64,000 nucleotides of DNA from an uncultured Bryobacterales bacterium (GCA_951813605.1 OX638379.1:5220062-5284061), one strand, 5' to 3'. Shown: positions 26,259-35,778, counted from the first letter of the stretch. Notes: generated by a model not told the origin, from the letters alone. Made by a program: numbers and translations.

Positions 26259-29200
26259 ATGCGTCGAACTCTGGTCTTGTTGGTGCTGTGCGCGAGTCTT
26301 GCGTCCGGCCAATCGACGACCGGCGAGATCCACGGATCCATCATCGACCCGAGTGCCGCCGCCATACCCGGTGCCGAGATCACCGTAACGAACGAAGACA
26401 CAGGCGAGACGAAGACCGTCCAGTCGGGCGCTACGGGGGACTATATTGCCCCCTTGCTGCAACCAGGACGCTACCGCGTAACAGCTCAAAGCGAGGGTTT
26501 TCGAACTGTCGAGCGCACAGGTCTGATTCTTTCGGCCGTGCAGAGCTTGCGTGTCGACATCACTCTTGAGATCGGCCAAATCACAGAAACGGTGACGGTG
26601 ACCGGCCAAGCGGTCCAAGTCGACACCCGTTCCACCACCGTAGGCACCCTCGTCGATGACCGACGCATCCAGGACCTTCCCTTGAACGGTCGCAACGTGA
26701 TCGACCTAGCGACACTGGCTCCGGGGATCCAGACCGTTAGCACGACCAATCGCCCCTCGTTCGGCCAGCAGACCATTCGGATGAATGGCGGTCGGCACTT
26801 TTCGGTCAACTTCTTGATGGACGGGGGCTCGATGAACTACTTTCATCGCGGCCAGGGCTTGGTAATGCCGCCGCCAGATGCGATTCAGGAATTCAAATTG
26901 ATCACGACCGGCGTCAGCGCGGAGTTCGGCCGTGGGTTCGGGGTGCTGAGTTCAGTTACCAAGTCGGGCACGAACGCCTTTCACGGCAGCCTCTGGAACT
27001 TTCTTCGCAACGACGCCCTGGATGCCCGCAGGTTCTTCGCGCAGACGAAGCCGAAGCTCCGCTACAACCAGTTCGGCGGAACGATCGGCGGGCCGGTCAA
27101 GCAGGATCAGTCATTCTTCTTCTTCTCCTACCAAGGCCAGCGCATCCGCGAGGATCGCGTGCGGGGCAGCAACCCGCCGACCCAGGCGGAGCGTTCCGGC
27201 GACTTCTCGCATTTGTCCGAACCGCTCAAGGACCCAGTCATGGGCGGCACGTTCCCGGGCAACATCATTCCGGCTGGTCGCTTCGATCCTGTGGCCATGC
27301 ATGTGCTGAACACATGGGTGCCGCTGCCGGGCGCCGACGGGCGGTACCAGACGCAGGTTTCGCAGCCGAGCGACGACAACCAGTTCCTAGTCAGGATGGA
27401 TCACAACGCCGGCCAAAGGAACCACTTGCAAGGCCGCTATTTCTACGACAACAACGTGGGCGCCGATCCATTGCGGCAGTCAAGTTACGTCGACTACGGA
27501 CCCAACCCGCGAGGCAATCGGATGCAGACCGCATCGATCGAGGACACGCACGCGTTCTCGCCCACGTTGATCCTGACGCTCCGCGGGACGTACACGCGGT
27601 TCAACTACCAGGAAAGCATTTTGACAGACGACGATCTGGCGAGCTTCGGCGCGACTGATTTCGTACATGCCGGAGGGCCCGTTGGCACGCGTCCGGTCCT
27701 GAACGTGTCGGGCGTGTTCGATCTCGGGCCGGGCAGGTACCGGCAGCGGCTTTCCCACAACTATGACTGGTCGGCGAACATGAGCTGGACCAAGGGCAAT
27801 CATCAAGCGAAGTGGGGAATCGACTGGCAGCGCAATCGTTTCCTCTACCGCGACAACCGCGCGACCGGCGGCGAGTTCTCGTTCAATGGAGGCCAGACCG
27901 GCGATCCGTTCGCCGACTTCCTGATCGGGCGCTCGCGCCGCATCAGGCAGTCGTCGCCGCTTGAAACCGACCATCGATACACCGTGATGGGCATCTTCTT
28001 CCAGGACAGCATCAAGATCGCTCCAAATTTCACGTTCAACGCCGGGATTCGCAGCGAGTTTTTCCCGAACTGGAAGGAGAAAATCGGCCAGATGACCGCC
28101 TTCGTTCCAGGCGCGCAGTCCAGCTTCATTCCGTCCGCTCCGGCTGGGGCCTTGTGGCTGGAAGACTCGGCGTATCCCTATAAGAACGACTACAAGAACA
28201 TCGCCCCGCGGATCGGTCTGGCGTGGGACGTTTTCGGCAATGGCCGCACCTCGGTCAGGACTAGTTTCGGCGTCTCGTACGATCCGCTGACGGCCGAGAT
28301 GGCCGGCGGGGTGTTGCCGCCCCAGCCGTTCGGGCTCTCGCACACCTTGAACGTCCCATTCGCACTGTCGGCCCCCTACTTTGGCGAAACGAATCCATTC
28401 CCGTTCACCTTCGATCCTTCGAGCCCCAATTTCGTGTTCCCGATCCGGATGCCCAAGTCCTTCGACCCGGGCGTCAGCAACCCTTACACGCAGAGTTACA
28501 ACTTCACCATCCAGCATCAGTTGCAGGACAACCTGATGATTGAGATCGCCTACATCGGCAACGGCGGTCGCAAGCTGGCCTATATTGCCGAGCGGAATCC
28601 TGCCATCTACGGTCCCGGTGCCACGACCCGGAACACCAACGCCAGGCGGCCGCATCAGGGGTTCGCCAGCATCGGCGAGCTGCAAACGGCGGCGAACTCG
28701 AACTACAACGGACTGCAGATTGAACTCAATCGCCGCTTCAGCCAGGGTCTGACCTTCACGATCGCTTACACTTACTCCAAGTCGATCGACGAGGTGCTGA
28801 CGAGTTCCGCGTTCGCGGTGGCCACGCAGCCCAACGGCCCGCAAAACCCGAAGGACCGCCGGGCTGATCGCGGGAACGGTGAGTACGACCAGCGCCAGCG
28901 CTGGGTCTCGTCCTTCCTTTACGAACTGCCCTACAAGGGCATTGGCGGCCCGCTGAATTGGATACTGGGCGGCTGGGAACTCGGGGCTATTACGACGCTG
29001 CAAGACGGGTCTCGAGACAGGAACTGGCGAAGTGGGACCGACAACTCGCTCACAGCGGTTGGCTTCGACCGGCCGAATATCGTCGGCGAGTGGCGCCTCG
29101 ACAACAATCGCTCGCGTGCGGAGAAGCTTGAAGCGTACTTCAACACTGCCGCCTTCGTCCAGAACGCTGTCGGAACGTTCGGCAACGTCGGACGGGGCTT

Positions 29201-29420
29201 CATGGCCAATCCCGGGGTAGCCAACTTCGACTTCTCGCTGAGCAAGACTTTCAAGCTCGGGGAAGGCCACTCGCTGCTCTTCCGGCTCGACTCGTTCAAC
29301 GCGTTCAACCGGCCGACCTTGGGTGCGCCCAACACGACCGTCCGGTCGCGCTCATTCGGGAGGATCAACGGTACCGGTGCCGGGCGGATCAACCAGCTCT
29401 CACTCAAATACGTTTTTTAG
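26259..29420 (+). CDS. Oar-like TonB-dependent outer-membrane receptor with carboxypeptidase-regulatory domain
   Basis: 1053 residues. ATG 26259 has GAGGAGG eight bases upstream and begins the signal peptide MRRTLVLLVLCASLASG. Residues ~20-105 form a carboxypeptidase-regulatory-like/CNA-B domain (STTGEIHGSIIDPSAAAIPG, then NEDTGETKTVQSGATGDY). The plug follows (VTGQAVQVDTRSTTVGTLVD, DLPLNGRNVIDLATLAPG), then the long beta-barrel, ending LSLKYVF with the terminal Phe of BAM substrates. This architecture is hugely expanded in Acidobacteriota and is thought to import or bind oligosaccharides or proteins; the ligand is unknown. It sits inside the duplicated redox module but is convergent to the A/B pair. 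Confidence 0.94.
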   Translation: MRRTLVLLVLCASLASGQSTTGEIHGSIIDPSAAAIPGAEITVTNEDTGETKTVQSGATGDYIAPLLQPGRYRVTAQSEGFRTVERTGLILSAVQSLRVDITLEIGQITETVTVTGQAVQVDTRSTTVGTLVDDRRIQDLPLNGRNVIDLATLAPGIQTVSTTNRPSFGQQTIRMNGGRHFSVNFLMDGGSMNYFHRGQGLVMPPPDAIQEFKLITTGVSAEFGRGFGVLSSVTKSGTNAFHGSLWNFLRNDALDARRFFAQTKPKLRYNQFGGTIGGPVKQDQSFFFFSYQGQRIREDRVRGSNPPTQAERSGDFSHLSEPLKDPVMGGTFPGNIIPAGRFDPVAMHVLNTWVPLPGADGRYQTQVSQPSDDNQFLVRMDHNAGQRNHLQGRYFYDNNVGADPLRQSSYVDYGPNPRGNRMQTASIEDTHAFSPTLILTLRGTYTRFNYQESILTDDDLASFGATDFVHAGGPVGTRPVLNVSGVFDLGPGRYRQRLSHNYDWSANMSWTKGNHQAKWGIDWQRNRFLYRDNRATGGEFSFNGGQTGDPFADFLIGRSRRIRQSSPLETDHRYTVMGIFFQDSIKIAPNFTFNAGIRSEFFPNWKEKIGQMTAFVPGAQSSFIPSAPAGALWLEDSAYPYKNDYKNIAPRIGLAWDVFGNGRTSVRTSFGVSYDPLTAEMAGGVLPPQPFGLSHTLNVPFALSAPYFGETNPFPFTFDPSSPNFVFPIRMPKSFDPGVSNPYTQSYNFTIQHQLQDNLMIEIAYIGNGGRKLAYIAERNPAIYGPGATTRNTNARRPHQGFASIGELQTAANSNYNGLQIELNRRFSQGLTFTIAYTYSKSIDEVLTSSAFAVATQPNGPQNPKDRRADRGNGEYDQRQRWVSSFLYELPYKGIGGPLNWILGGWELGAITTLQDGSRDRNWRSGTDNSLTAVGFDRPNIVGEWRLDNNRSRAEKLEAYFNTAAFVQNAVGTFGNVGRGFMANPGVANFDFSLSKTFKLGEGHSLLFRLDSFNAFNRPTLGAPNTTVRSRSFGRINGTGAGRINQLSLKYVF

Positions 29421-29878
29421 GGAACCAAGGCTGGCCCGGTCCGGCTTAGGAATCACGGATCATGCCCTGCCGAGGGCATGATCCGTTCCCCTGAGCGCCC
29501 AACATCGGCAATCCGCCTCCGGCCGGCCCCATGCCGGCGCCTACCGGAATTAGCTGTCCGAGGCTTCGCTTGTACCCCTTCGGCAAAGACGCCTGCGGAA
29601 ACAGCCATCTCGAATCTTGCGCGGCCCTGCGTTCGGATTCAAGGTCTCGGGACGGATACGGAGAGCAATCATGGACCGCTGCGTCTTGCCGCTATCGCAC
29701 CCCCCGTGAGCAATTCCGCGCAATATCCGCACGGCCCGGTCATTGCGCACCAAGTCCGGCACCCATTTGCAACTCTTGGCGCGAACATGCGCCGCCACTT
29801 GCTCTTCGACGGTGAATTGCGGTTCGGTCGGCGCAGCGGAACGCTCGCGCGTCCCCTGCGATTCGATCTCCAGTGCTC
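29421..29878. other. Intergenic region between convergent genes
   Basis: About 460 bases. Contains the perfect hairpin at 29455-29486. The remaining ~390 bases hold only open frames without recognisable domains. Confidence 0.4.
29455..29486. terminator. Perfect 14-bp hairpin, probable bidirectional terminator
   Basis: ACGGATCATGCCCT (29455-29468) and its exact complement AGGGCATGATCCGT (29473-29486) enclose the loop GCCG. It lies 34 bases after the receptor stop, between convergent genes. No T-run follows, so it could also be an mRNA-stabilising end. Confidence 0.65.
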
Positions 29879-30880
29879 TTACGGCAGGTTCGACCCCTTG
29901 AATGGCTCGCCTATCCGATCGGCAGCCCGCGCCCCTTCGAGCATTGTGAACATGCTGTAGTTGCCTTCGTGGCAGGCGTACTCGTACATCGGCTGGTCGG
30001 TCTTCTTCATGGGAATCGCCGCCGTCCACGGCTTCTCGAACGACTCGGGATCGTCGATTGTGTATTCGTACACGACTCGATCCGGCCCGAGCCGTGTAAA
30101 TCGCTCGGTCAGGCGCATGTCCTTGCCGGAGCCTCTGAACGAGGTCTTGCCTGTGAAGTTGGTCGATTCCACGACAAGCGTGTCTCCCTCCCATCGCCCG
30201 CGAGCGTCGCCTCGCCATTGCCGCATGTGCTCTGGAAGATGCGAGCGGCCGTCCATCGGAACGATGCGGGCGTCATTGACCATCTCGATCAGCAGTACAG
30301 CGAAGCCCGGTGCCTGGAATATGTGGACATTGTTGTTGTAGGCGCTCGGCGTGTATGGCGGCCCCGCATTGAAACCCAGGATGCAGCGCTCGGCCACTCC
30401 CCTGTCCTCGGGCCCGTGCGGTGCCCGCGCCCTTGCGGCGCGAATCGCGCCGTAACGATTGCGCGCGATCGGTGTCATGGCCGGGATCCTGCCGTCTGGC
30501 GGGTCGACGATCAGGGAGGTGCGATGATCCTCGGTCAGTTCGGTGCCGTAATCCCACCAGAATTGGTTGTATGCATTGCGGACATCCTGTTCCGCGGTGA
30601 TGCCATCGGACGCACGCCGGTCCTTGTTGCGACGGTTAAGTTCCTGCGTTTGGAATTCGGCAGCTTCGGTGCCGGTGAAGGTCTCCTGCTCCCCTAGCTG
30701 CTTGGGGCGCTCCAGAGGCGTGATGGTGCGGAAGTCCCACACTCCCCGAAGATCCGGCACGCCCCAGGCGGTACGCGGCGGCGTCCAGGTTTCTGGTCCG
30801 CCCGGCGCCACGTCTTCGGCCGCCGCGAGCGAGGCCGCGAGCGACGCGGCTAAACCTAGCACGAGGGTTCGATGTGTCAT
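29879..30880 (-). CDS. Secreted GRWEG-family protein, subtype A (copy 1), unknown function
   Basis: 333 residues with signal peptide (MTHRTLVLGLAASLAASLAAAE). The mature part starts with TAWGVPDLRGVWDFRTITPL, recalling secreted propeller or lipocalin-like starts. Landmark motifs are ERCILGFNAGPP (Cys166), VNDARIVPMDGRSH, GRWEGDTLVVESTNF (228-242), DDPESFEKPW and YEYACHEGN (Cys303). Two conserved cysteines suggest a disulfide. Copy 2 at 34.7 kb shares all these motifs, and the B-type proteins share the GRWEG(D/E)TLVV core, so all four are one superfamily. I know of no characterised member. Second gene of a two-gene operon, 15 bases after subtype B. Confidence 0.78.
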   Translation of the reverse strand: MTHRTLVLGLAASLAASLAAAEDVAPGGPETWTPPRTAWGVPDLRGVWDFRTITPLERPKQLGEQETFTGTEAAEFQTQELNRRNKDRRASDGITAEQDVRNAYNQFWWDYGTELTEDHRTSLIVDPPDGRIPAMTPIARNRYGAIRAARARAPHGPEDRGVAERCILGFNAGPPYTPSAYNNNVHIFQAPGFAVLLIEMVNDARIVPMDGRSHLPEHMRQWRGDARGRWEGDTLVVESTNFTGKTSFRGSGKDMRLTERFTRLGPDRVVYEYTIDDPESFEKPWTAAIPMKKTDQPMYEYACHEGNYSMFTMLEGARAADRIGEPFKGSNLP

Positions 30881-30895
30881 GTTGGGACTCCTTGT

Positions 30896-31714
30896 TCACT
30901 CGCTTTCCTTCTTGCGCAGGTGGCCGTACATCATCTCCTCGACGAATTCCACACACTTGAATTCCAGCAACTGCACGTTCTCTTCCATACGACGGTAAAG
31001 GGGCATTTTGATCTTCCAGGGCCGAGTGAACACGTTCTCGTCTTCGATGGTGGCCTCGTACAGGAGATGATTCGGGCCGGTCAGCGTGTATCGCTCCACG
31101 ACCTTCAGCGACTCCGAGTGGAAATTCCCCGCGCTGTCGAACCAAGTATCGGGGACGTGGTTCGTTACGTCGACGACGAGCGTCTCTCCTTCCCACCGCC
31201 CGCGAGAGTGCCCCATCCACGCGTCGCCGGGATGCTCGAAGTCGGGCCTGTTCATGTAAATTACCCTGGATGCACTCGCGAACTCGTACGCGATGAGGAT
31301 ATGCTCGGGCGTCTGGACGATCTGCAGCGGGAAGGGCATGTACGTGGCGCGAGGGACCCCCGGCATATAGCACTTGACGACTGGATCTAGCTTGAGCCAG
31401 TCCTTGCGGTTCGCGGTCTTCTGTTCCCGCGCCCGAGGCTGATAGGGGATCTCGCCGCCCTCGACAATGCCAAGTCCGCCCGGGATCGCGCCTACGGCGC
31501 CCATTTCGACGACCGGGCCCGATTCGGCTGAATGGCCCTCGATATTCCAATGGGCCGTGCCCAAGGCTTGCCAGATGCCGTTCAGGTTGGGGCTTCCGTC
31601 CGGTGTAAGCGGCGCCCTGAAGTCTTGGCCGGGCGCAGCGAACGGCAGGAGCGCCAGCAAGAGGCCGAGCAGCGCGGAGGTGGCGAGGGGATTCATTCCC
31701 AGCAAGTTTCGCAT
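30896..31714 (-). CDS. Secreted GRWEG-family protein, subtype B (copy 1), unknown function
   Basis: 272 residues with ATG 31714 (alternatives at 31729 and 31696). Signal peptide LLGLLLALLPFAAPGQ. Landmarks: LTPDGSPNLNGIWQALGTAH, VKCYMPGVPRATYMPFPLQI (Cys115), VQTPEHILIAYEFA, GRWEGETLVVDVTN (172-185), DTWFDSAGNFHSE, YEATIEDENVFTRPWKIKMP and LLEFKCVEF (Cys254). It aligns end to end with the copy at 35.8-36.6 kb. The C-terminal half also aligns with subtype A. Probably a beta-rich periplasmic protein; no catalytic residues are evident. It precedes subtype A in the operon. Confidence 0.78.
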   Translation of the reverse strand: MRNLLGMNPLATSALLGLLLALLPFAAPGQDFRAPLTPDGSPNLNGIWQALGTAHWNIEGHSAESGPVVEMGAVGAIPGGLGIVEGGEIPYQPRAREQKTANRKDWLKLDPVVKCYMPGVPRATYMPFPLQIVQTPEHILIAYEFASASRVIYMNRPDFEHPGDAWMGHSRGRWEGETLVVDVTNHVPDTWFDSAGNFHSESLKVVERYTLTGPNHLLYEATIEDENVFTRPWKIKMPLYRRMEENVQLLEFKCVEFVEEMMYGHLRKKESE

Positions 31715-32060
31715 CAGGTGCAACTCCATCCAGAGTCTACTACCGAATCGCCTCGGAAGGAAACAATGGTCCCAGCATGGTCGGCAACTCGGGAACTTGG
31801 GGCATCGCCCGCCAGATAGCCGCCCCAAGCGTGAACTGGACCTAAGTGCCATGATTGGCGGCGGCAGTTCCGATGGATGTCGATGCCGACTTTCAGGCGA
31901 CGCCGATGGGAAGCCCGCGACGCTGTATAGTCGCGGAGTGCATGGGGCATGACCAAGCGCGAGCGCAAACGCCGCTGCGCAAGTTAATAGCGCTTAGATC
32001 GTCGCAGGGACTGCGCTATACTTCGGCCCGTCAGCGGGTCTCGGGGGCTTTGAGAGAAGC
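31715..32060. other. Divergent intergenic region
   Basis: About 345 bases between the B/A operon and the quinohemoprotein gene. A TATACT at 32017-32022 could be the -10 box of the dehydrogenase, with a poor -35 (TTAGAT, 31994-31999). No gene seen. Confidence 0.35.
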
Positions 32061-34184
32061 TTGAATAAGGTGTCGGGCTTCTTTCGTTCGGAGCGGCGAT
32101 ACGGTCCGCCGCTACTTGTGGTCGCAACATATTGCGGCATGGCATTCACGGCCACCGCGCAAGGGCCGCCAGAGCCCTCCGCCGCCATGGTCGACGACAA
32201 GCGCATCGACCGCATAGACGAAGACGAACCAGGGGCTTGGCTCGCCTATGGGCGCGGATACAACGAGCACCGCTTCTCCCCCCTGGCGCAGATCAACCGG
32301 GAGACCGTCAAGGACTTAGGCCTTGTCTGGACACGGAGGATCGAGGTTCGCCACCGCTTGCAGTCGTCGCCGATCGTTGTCGACGGTGTGATTTACTACA
32401 CCGATAGCTGGAGCGTCGTGTCGGCGGTCGACGCCGACACGGGCGAGACCATCTGGACTTTCGACCCGAAGACGCGCAAGCGGGTTGCCCGCTGGTCGTG
32501 CTGCGGCGGCCCCATCAACCGGGGAGTGGCGGTCTACCAGGGCCGTGTCTACACGGCGACGTTCGACGCGCGGTTGGTGGCGATCGACGCTGCGAACGGA
32601 GAGAAGGTGTGGGAGGTCGATACCGCGGACTATCGGTCGCGGATCCCGTACACGATTTCGGGCGCTCCGCTCGCAGCAGCGGGAAAGGTCTTTATCGGCA
32701 ACAGCGGATCCGAATGGGACCATCGTGGCTACGTTACCGCCTATGACGCCGCGACTGGCGAGAAGGCTTGGCGTTTCTTCACCGTCCCAGGGGACCCATC
32801 GGAGCCCTTCGAGCATCCCGAGCTGGAAGAGGCGGCCAAGACTTGGAACGGAGAGTGGTGGAAGCTCGGCGGCGGGGGCACTGTTTGGAACGCCATGACC
32901 TACGACACGGACCTCCATACCGTCTACGTGGGGACTGGAAATGGGACGCCGTGGTCGCGTCGGATACGCTCCCCGGGCGGTGGCGACAATCTCTTTCTGT
33001 CGTCGATCGTCGCCTTGCATCCCGACACCGGGCGCATGAAGTGGTACTACCAAACGACCCCGGGGGACAACTGGGACTACACGGCGACACAAGACATGGT
33101 GCTGGCGGACATGGTCGTCGATGGCGAGGAGCGCAAGGTGGTCATGCAGGCCCCCAAGAACGGCTTTTTCTACGTATTGGACCGTCGCGACGGCGAGCTG
33201 CTCAGGGCCCACGCTTATGGCGCGATGACATGGGCGACCCACATTGACATGGAGACTGGCAGGCCGGTCGAGAATCCGGACGTTGTGTGGGAGGAGAAGC
33301 CGCAATGGATTCTTCCCGGGAACACCGGCTCTCACAACTGGGAGCCTATGGCCTTCGACGCGCGGAAGGGTCTGATGTACATCCCGACCCACGACACGCC
33401 ATTCTTCTTCGCTCTGCCGGAGGATTACCAGAAGACCGGCGTGTACAGCCCCCGCGAGCGGACAATGAATCTCGGAGTGGCGATGGGCGCCTATCGCGTC
33501 AAGCTGATCGAGGAGGCCGGGGAGCCTCCCGAGCGGAAAGGCTTCCTCAAGGCGTTCGACCCGTTGACCGGCGAGACCGTTTGGAAGGTTCGGAACAAGT
33601 CGGCCACCATCGGCGGGGTCTTGGCGACAGCGGGAGGCCTTGTGTTCCAAGGCGACGGCAGCGGAGCCTTCTCGGCCTACGACAGCGAGAGTGGCGAGCT
33701 TCTTTGGGAGTTCGACTCCTACGGGTCGATCATCGCGCCCCCTGTGACGTATCAACTTGGCAACACGCAGTACGTGGCGGTCGTCGCAGGGTCGAGCTTC
33801 GCTTACTACGACTACGGCAAGCTGCTGGTGTTCGCCCTCGGTGCGGTCGCGGAGCTCTCGGTTCCCCCAACGCGGGACCTTGCCATTCCGAAACAGCCTC
33901 CGATGACCGCGTCGGCGGAGGAACTCGCCCAGGGAGACAAGCTATACCATCAGTTCTGCGCCTCCTGCCACGGATACAGGGCACGCGGGCACCGGAACGC
34001 GGACTTGCGCATCATGAGCGTCTCGGTCCACGGGGCCTTCCACAAGATCGTCAGGGAGGGCCTCCTGCTGGAGCTGGGAATGGACAGTTTCTCCGAGGAC
34101 TTGGACGAGACGGAAACCGAGCTGATCCGGCTGTACATCATTTCCCGGGCGAATATCGACCGGGAGGCGGCTGGCCTTCAGTGA
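32061..34184 (+). CDS. Quinohemoprotein (PQQ + heme c) dehydrogenase
   Basis: 707 residues if translation starts at TTG 32061; GTG 32070 is an alternative. The leader (GPPLLVVATYCGMAFTATAQ) directs export. An eight-bladed PQQ propeller follows, with W-docking blades such as VDADTGETIWTFDPKT and FDPLTGETVWKV. The adjacent active-site cysteines are Cys147-Cys148 (WSCCGGPINRG), normally forming the disulfide over PQQ. The metal/catalytic region is TPGDNWDYTATQD. The C-terminal heme domain has Cys633-Ala-Ser-Cys636-His637. It oxidises an alcohol, aldehyde or related substrate and passes electrons to a cytochrome. No lanthanide-type Asp can be assigned safely. The neighbours are DUF6152 and GRWEG genes. 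Confidence 0.93.
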   Translation: MNKVSGFFRSERRYGPPLLVVATYCGMAFTATAQGPPEPSAAMVDDKRIDRIDEDEPGAWLAYGRGYNEHRFSPLAQINRETVKDLGLVWTRRIEVRHRLQSSPIVVDGVIYYTDSWSVVSAVDADTGETIWTFDPKTRKRVARWSCCGGPINRGVAVYQGRVYTATFDARLVAIDAANGEKVWEVDTADYRSRIPYTISGAPLAAAGKVFIGNSGSEWDHRGYVTAYDAATGEKAWRFFTVPGDPSEPFEHPELEEAAKTWNGEWWKLGGGGTVWNAMTYDTDLHTVYVGTGNGTPWSRRIRSPGGGDNLFLSSIVALHPDTGRMKWYYQTTPGDNWDYTATQDMVLADMVVDGEERKVVMQAPKNGFFYVLDRRDGELLRAHAYGAMTWATHIDMETGRPVENPDVVWEEKPQWILPGNTGSHNWEPMAFDARKGLMYIPTHDTPFFFALPEDYQKTGVYSPRERTMNLGVAMGAYRVKLIEEAGEPPERKGFLKAFDPLTGETVWKVRNKSATIGGVLATAGGLVFQGDGSGAFSAYDSESGELLWEFDSYGSIIAPPVTYQLGNTQYVAVVAGSSFAYYDYGKLLVFALGAVAELSVPPTRDLAIPKQPPMTASAEELAQGDKLYHQFCASCHGYRARGHRNADLRIMSVSVHGAFHKIVREGLLLELGMDSFSEDLDETETELIRLYIISRANIDREAAGLQ

Positions 34185-34257
34185 CGGCCCGATGGGAGCG
34201 ATCGCCTCGTTCTTTATACTCTAGGGAGCCCGGCCTGCCAAGGGAGGACAACCAACA

Positions 34258-34704
34258 GTGCATCGCAACATCCTCAGTGCAACATTCCTGAGCGCCTTGA
34301 TGGCGATCGTCCCGTGCGCTAACGCGCACCACGCGTTCTCGGCGGAATTCGATGCGAACCTGCCCATCCTTGTAACTGGTAAAGTCGTCAAAGTCGAGTG
34401 GATCAACCCCCACGCGTGGGTCCATGTGCAGATCGAACGCGACGACGGTGCCACGCTGGTCTGGGAACTCGAGGCCGGGACGCCAAACACCCTATTGCGG
34501 CGCGGGCTGACCAAGACGCTCTTGTTGCCCGGCACTCCCGTGACGGTTCGCGGCTATCAGAGCAAGGACCGGCTCTGCAGTCCGAGTTGCAAGGGCAGCG
34601 GGCGGGACATCACCTTTCCCGACGGACGCAAGCTCTTCATGGGCTCGTCGGGCACTGGCGCCCCGCGCGACGGTGCGGATCCCGCCGAGCCGAGGCTTCC
34701 CTGA
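34258..34704 (+). CDS. DUF6152 secreted protein, copy 2
   Basis: 148 residues from GTG 34258, with GGGAGG about 12 bases upstream. The signal peptide ends in the classical ANA (residues 21-23), so the mature protein begins His24-His25-AFSAEFDAN. The core matches copy 1: GKVVKVEWINPHAWVHVQIE (His52), EAGTPNTLLRRGLTKTLLLP and DGRKLFMGSSGTGAPRDG. It has an extra loop with two cysteines (DRLCSPSCKGSG) not present in copy 1. It follows the PQQ dehydrogenase by 73 bases and is probably cotranscribed. Its stop codon directly abuts the stop of the convergent A-type gene. Confidence 0.83.
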   Translation: MHRNILSATFLSALMAIVPCANAHHAFSAEFDANLPILVTGKVVKVEWINPHAWVHVQIERDDGATLVWELEAGTPNTLLRRGLTKTLLLPGTPVTVRGYQSKDRLCSPSCKGSGRDITFPDGRKLFMGSSGTGAPRDGADPAEPRLP

Positions 34705-35778
34705 CTACTTCTCGCTCTCGGAAGTTCCCGCTTCCTTCTTCAGCTGCTCTTCGGCGGCCTTCACCGCATTGGATCCGCCGTGCCACGTCGCTAGCCAGTC
34801 GTCAGTGGTTTTGCCTTTCTGCTCCTGCATCCGCGCGCCCGACAGCATCAGCGTCATGGCGCGGTTCCCCTCATGGCAGGCGTACTCGAGCAGCGGATCG
34901 GATGTATTCTGCATCTCAACAGCCACGGACCAAGGCTTCTCGAACGACTCAGGGTCGTTCACCGTGTATTCGTAGAGCAGCGTGTCTTCGGAGTTCCTAG
35001 TGAAACGCTCCACCAGCACCATGTTCGGCCCCGAGCCGCGGAAGTTGGTGTGCTTCGTGAAGTTCTTTGTCGTCACCACGAGCGTGTCGCCTTCCCAGCG
35101 CCCCCGCGAGTCGCCCTTCCACAGGCGGACGTTTTCCGGCACGTGACCCCTTCCGTCCAGAGGTACGATGCGGTGGTCGTTGATCATCTCGTTGAGGATC
35201 GCGACGTGCTTGGGCGTCTGGAATATCTCGAGGAAGTTGTTGTACGCGCCAGGATTCATGGGCGGCCCGGAATTGAAACCCATGATGCAGCGCTCCAGAG
35301 GGTTGCGGTCCTCGGGGCCCGCCGGCACCCCGCCCCAGCGGGCGTAGCGCTCCGCCGACCGGCGCTTCGCTAGCTCGGTTCGAGCTGGAATCCGACCGTC
35401 CGGCGGATCTACCACCAGCGAAGTGCGCATGGTGCCGGTCATCTTCTCTCCGCGGTCGAGCCAGAACGCGTTGTAGCCGACATCCACGTCGCCCTGCCCC
35501 TCGCCGGGCGGGCGATTTCGGCGCGCTTCGCGCCCCTTGCGCGTACGTTCCTCCCAAGCGGCCATCTCTTCCGCCGTCAGGAATGCCTTGTCCTTGAACT
35601 CTTGGGGGCGCTCGAACGGCGTGATGGACCGGAAGTCCCACGTCCCTTGCAGGTCCGGGGCGCCCCAGCTAGTCTTGGGAATCTCCGCGGCTACGGCACC
35701 TGCCGACAAGGCGACGACGGCAACAGCGGACGCGAACGCGAAAGGCGCGCCTCGATTGGCATTGCTTGTGAAGGTCAT
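34705..35778 (-). CDS. Secreted GRWEG-family protein, subtype A (copy 2), unknown function
   Basis: 357 residues with signal peptide (FAFASAVAVVALSAGAVAAE). It repeats every landmark of copy 1: GAPDLQGTWDFRSITPFERP, RCIMGFNSGPPMNPGAYNN, INDHRIVPLDGRGHVPE, GRWEGDTLVVTTKNF, NDPESFEKPW and LEYACHEGNRAM. It carries a longer Lys/Glu-rich C-terminus (AAEEQLKKEAGTSESEK). Its ATG overlaps the stop of the upstream B-type gene by four bases. Function unknown. Confidence 0.78.
   Translation of the reverse strand: MTFTSNANRGAPFAFASAVAVVALSAGAVAAEIPKTSWGAPDLQGTWDFRSITPFERPQEFKDKAFLTAEEMAAWEERTRKGREARRNRPPGEGQGDVDVGYNAFWLDRGEKMTGTMRTSLVVDPPDGRIPARTELAKRRSAERYARWGGVPAGPEDRNPLERCIMGFNSGPPMNPGAYNNFLEIFQTPKHVAILNEMINDHRIVPLDGRGHVPENVRLWKGDSRGRWEGDTLVVTTKNFTKHTNFRGSGPNMVLVERFTRNSEDTLLYEYTVNDPESFEKPWSVAVEMQNTSDPLLEYACHEGNRAMTLMLSGARMQEQKGKTTDDWLATWHGGSNAVKAAEEQLKKEAGTSESEK

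Noticed and set aside
27480..29270. 596-codon open frame antisense to the TonB receptor
   Set aside because: High GC leaves long antisense frames open. The translation has no domain and the receptor reading is unambiguous.
32316..33755. 479-codon open frame antisense to the quinohemoprotein gene
   Set aside because: Same reason: shadow of a strongly conserved gene, no recognisable motifs.
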